From NCBI GenBank assembly GCA_002238965.1, contig MPNJ01000003.1, forward strand, positions 296,791 to 360,790: a stretch of DNA of 64,000 bases. The letters are read 5' to 3'. The stretch is from Nitrospinae bacterium bin107. GTDB taxonomy: Bacteria; UBA8248. How positions within the stretch are numbered: position 1 is the first letter of the stretch; every line of letters begins with the position of its first letter. Positions 62,010-64,000 of this stretch are shown here, one piece after another. Made by a program: the position numbers and the translations under genes. The notes beneath the pieces were generated by a model. That model was not told the DNA's origin. It searched no databases and was given only the letters and a program-made list of their open reading frames with translations.

Positions 62010-63272
62010 CTATTGCGTGCGCTTGGCGACGAAACCGCCCGTCATTGACCCATTGACCTTGAACACGCCGCCCACCGTGTCCTGGGTGAAGTCGGCGTCG
62101 TTCTCGTCGCGGAACGTTCCCGAGATCGTGCGGCTGCTTCCCGTACTCGAGAAACTCCCGCCGGTCACGGCCAGGCCGCTCCAGGCCTGGCTGCTGTAGG
62201 TGAGGGGCACCAGCGGGCTGCCCTTGGTGTATTCGCTGCTCTCGAGGTTGGTCAGATTCACGTCCACCGTGGTGGAGGTACCGAAATTCACGGTGACCGA
62301 GGCGTCGCCGCCGATCAGGTCGCCCCTCCACTCAATATTGGCGTCGGATCTGACGGCGATCACATGGCCCGCCCACGTCCCCGTCTCATTGTCGTCCATC
62401 GCCGCGGGCTGCACGGCGGACCTGGCGGCGGGCGTCTCGAGAAACGAATCGGCCACGAAAAAATCATCGAACGGCCAGCCCCCTTGGATCCAATAGAACA
62501 AAGAGGTCTTCCCCCCGACCGTGCCATAGCCCAGTCTCTTGACGTGAACGTGGACCTTCATATCGTCGTCGCCGGCGTCCGACGGATATGTGAACCACTT
62601 CTCGACGGCTTGTGGCGTGATTACATTGCCGTGTTCGTCGAATCCAAAGGCGCTGCACGTTCGTGCGTTGTCCGGCTCACCTTGTAGATAACAAGTGGCG
62701 GTAACCTCTATGTTGCTTGCGGGAGGCTGTCTTTCTCTGACCGAGATGTCGGGCGCATTGTTGGGCTTTAGGCCCGAAATGAAATCGGGGTGGCTCCCCC
62801 AGATTCCGAAGGTGTTCATGTTGACGACCGTTCCTTCACCGGAAGGCAGGCCGGCGGGAGCCGAGGTGGTTGTCGACGTCACCGTCGACGCGGATCGTTG
62901 CGGCGTCGTACGGGGGGCCGGCACGTACCAATTGTAGTTCCTGGCCGGCGGCGGGTCGGGCGCTGACACCGGCGGCGCGGGGGGATCCGGCTCGGAGGCC
63001 GGGGCGGGCCCCGGAACCGTCAGCGGCGTCGGCGCGGAAACCGGCTGGGGTACGACCGCGTCGTTGCCGGGGGTCGCGTGGGCCGACTGCGCCTGCGCCA
63101 CAGCCGCCTGTACTTCCTGCGTGGTAGGCGGCGTGGGCGTCACGGCAGGCGGCGGCGCATTCACCGAGGCCCCCCCGCCGCCGCCGCATGCGGACAGCAC
63201 GAACATGAGCGCTGCAACCGTCACGAAACCGGAACGTCTGCCTCGACCGGTACGGTCTTTCTCAATTGCCAT
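62010..63272 (-). CDS. TbpB-like surface lipoprotein (transferrin-binding-protein-like beta-barrel)
   Basis: 420 aa from ATG at 63272, with GGAAGGG eight bases upstream; the longer frame to 63359 adds a non-signal tail. Lipobox LSAC near residue 28 is followed by a Gly-run, then a ~110-residue Pro/Ala/Thr-rich stalk (APPPAVTPTPP, PAPASEPDPPAPPV). From ~290 beta-rich segments end in GGSFSSTGSSRTISGTFRD and GGVFKVNGSMTGGFVAKR, the C-terminal barrel pattern of TbpB-like and Slam-dependent lipoproteins. Probably outer-membrane-anchored and surface exposed; the ligand is unknown. It converges with napF. Confidence 0.75.
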   Translation of the reverse strand: MAIEKDRTGRGRRSGFVTVAALMFVLSACGGGGGASVNAPPPAVTPTPPTTQEVQAAVAQAQSAHATPGNDAVVPQPVSAPTPLTVPGPAPASEPDPPAPPVSAPDPPPARNYNWYVPAPRTTPQRSASTVTSTTTSAPAGLPSGEGTVVNMNTFGIWGSHPDFISGLKPNNAPDISVRERQPPASNIEVTATCYLQGEPDNARTCSAFGFDEHGNVITPQAVEKWFTYPSDAGDDDMKVHVHVKRLGYGTVGGKTSLFYWIQGGWPFDDFFVADSFLETPAARSAVQPAAMDDNETGTWAGHVIAVRSDANIEWRGDLIGGDASVTVNFGTSTTVDVNLTNLESSEYTKGSPLVPLTYSSQAWSGLAVTGGSFSSTGSSRTISGTFRDENDADFTQDTVGGVFKVNGSMTGGFVAKRTQ

Positions 63273-64000
63273 TTTAATTACCCTTCCTATTGCAAGTTGC
63301 TCCCGGTATCGCACCTGGCGTTTTGAAAAAACATGGTTACGGCTTCGTCTGTTTTTCATGTGCGCTTCCCCCCTTGCGCTTGCACGAGTTCCACGGCGGA
63401 CTTCGCCGGTTTGCGGATGAGATACGGACCGGGACTGTCACGACAAGAGTCGGTACGGTTTTGCTCGTTCCGGAGGAGGGGTTTTTCAGCGCGCCTTCGA
63501 GGGCCGGCCGGCCCGCCAACGGAACGGGCGGACGCGCGGCGGCGATGCCGCCGTCGGTCCGGCCTCCCCGGACGAGCGGGGCGCCGGTTGCCAGGGTTTC
63601 CAGGTTGCGTTTCAATTTCCCGTTCCGCTTTCCATGACTTCGTGTACGATAAAAACGATTAAATATAACAATAATTGCGTATTTATATACCTGAATATAA
63701 TACTATAAATGTAAAGCGCAATTCAACCACGGAATTTGGCGGGCCACCGGGGCGAGGGAAAACCAACCCCCCCTACCCCCCCTTGACAGGGGGGTAAAGG
63801 CGATGCCCTCCGACGAGGGGGGATGAGGAGGTGTAGCAGGGCAACCCCGAGGAGGCGTTGTCCGGCCCTCCGGGGTTGTCCCTTCCCCATATATACACGT
63901 CCCCGTCTCGCCGGGCGGAGCGTTTGACGATGGGCGCGCTCCCTTTTTATACTCATCGGCGTACACGAGGAATCTGATCGGCCCCACTCCGGGGAGAAAC
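63273..64000. other. Gene-poor window end with repeat-like G/C runs
   Basis: 728 bases. The open frame 63337-63615 on the minus strand (TTG start, 92 codons) is not convincing. An AT-rich patch at 63655-63715 could hold a promoter. Around 63774-63796 a stem TACCCCCC/GGGGGGTA with loop TTGACA lies in a G/C-run region typical of degenerate interspersed repeats, and ~63860-63890 has a further dyad (CAACCCCG / CGGGGTTG). No gene is supported here. Confidence 0.5.

Noticed and set aside
63337..63615. 92-codon minus-strand frame upstream of the lipoprotein gene
   Set aside because: Weak TTG start, no domain and GC-driven composition; not enough support to call a gene.

Overview
The window is a dense, GC-rich piece of a chromosome from a free-living diderm bacterium. 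It shows a TonB/ExbB/ExbD system, lipoproteins, an LptM homologue, periplasmic c-type cytochrome and Tat substrates. Lysine synthesis is of the LL-diaminopimelate aminotransferase type. A predicted UGA-encoded selenoprotein implies a selenocysteine-decoding organism. The gene style (many LLM, SDR, Ldh, Gfo/Idh and M24 enzymes, dispersed palindromic repeats, nap genes) recalls poorly cultured lineages such as Tectomicrobia, Nitrospinota or Desulfobacterota, but the sequence alone does not fix the phylum. No rRNA, intact tRNA, transposase, integrase or CRISPR array was recognised.

Layout. 1-5 kb: end of etfA, a stand-alone CI/LexA-type repressor, a cyclase/LVIVD-repeat pair and two convergent SDR genes. 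5-10 kb: pgk, a cystathionine beta-synthase-like gene and a cystathionine gamma-lyase-like gene (transsulfuration), with a GNAT enzyme. 10-20 kb: msrP, Ldh-type dehydrogenase, DMT transporter, M24 peptidase, enoyl-CoA hydratase, Gfo/Idh dehydrogenase, an orphan HExxH protein, a deiodinase-like selenoprotein whose reading frame crosses a TGA, DinB and an LLM enzyme. 20-27.6 kb: DEAD-box helicase, HU, hisC and a tightly overlapping larE-larB-larC-moaD-like operon for the nickel-pincer cofactor. 28-40 kb: a long minus-strand run, dapL-folK-panC-TPR-TPR-exbB-exbD-tonB-maoC, then an alcohol dehydrogenase. 40-42.7 kb: an AT-rich foreign-looking Sel1-like gene and an unusual ferredoxin-membrane fusion. 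43-47 kb: dapB, a cupin, and an ECF sigma/anti-sigma/two Spy-like sensor operon. 47-51 kb: argH-lptM-lysA-dapF. 51-55 kb: MFS transporter and katG. 55.6-62 kb: a periplasmic nitrate reductase-like operon (diheme cytochrome, napA, napG, extended napH, napF) without napB, napC or napD. The window ends with a TbpB-like surface lipoprotein gene and a repeat-bearing gene-poor stretch.

Themes. dapL, dapB, dapF and lysA give four steps of lysine synthesis in three loci. Oxidative-damage repair and defence recur (MsrP, KatG, selenoprotein, DinB-like protein). Intergenic spaces carry a family of palindromes, often in closely spaced pairs, with conserved GTAG and CTAC ends but different arms. This looks like a REP/BIME-type repeat population.

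Most worth a second look: the in-frame TGA selenoprotein with a hairpin at the right distance; the sulfur-carrier protein inside the lar operon; the nap operon with a non-NapB cytochrome and a fused NapH; the 7Fe-ferredoxin/membrane fusion; the two giant TPR proteins with a dedicated Ton motor; an SDR lacking its catalytic Tyr and Lys; and two small genes (39 and 49 codons) likely to be missed by routine annotation.
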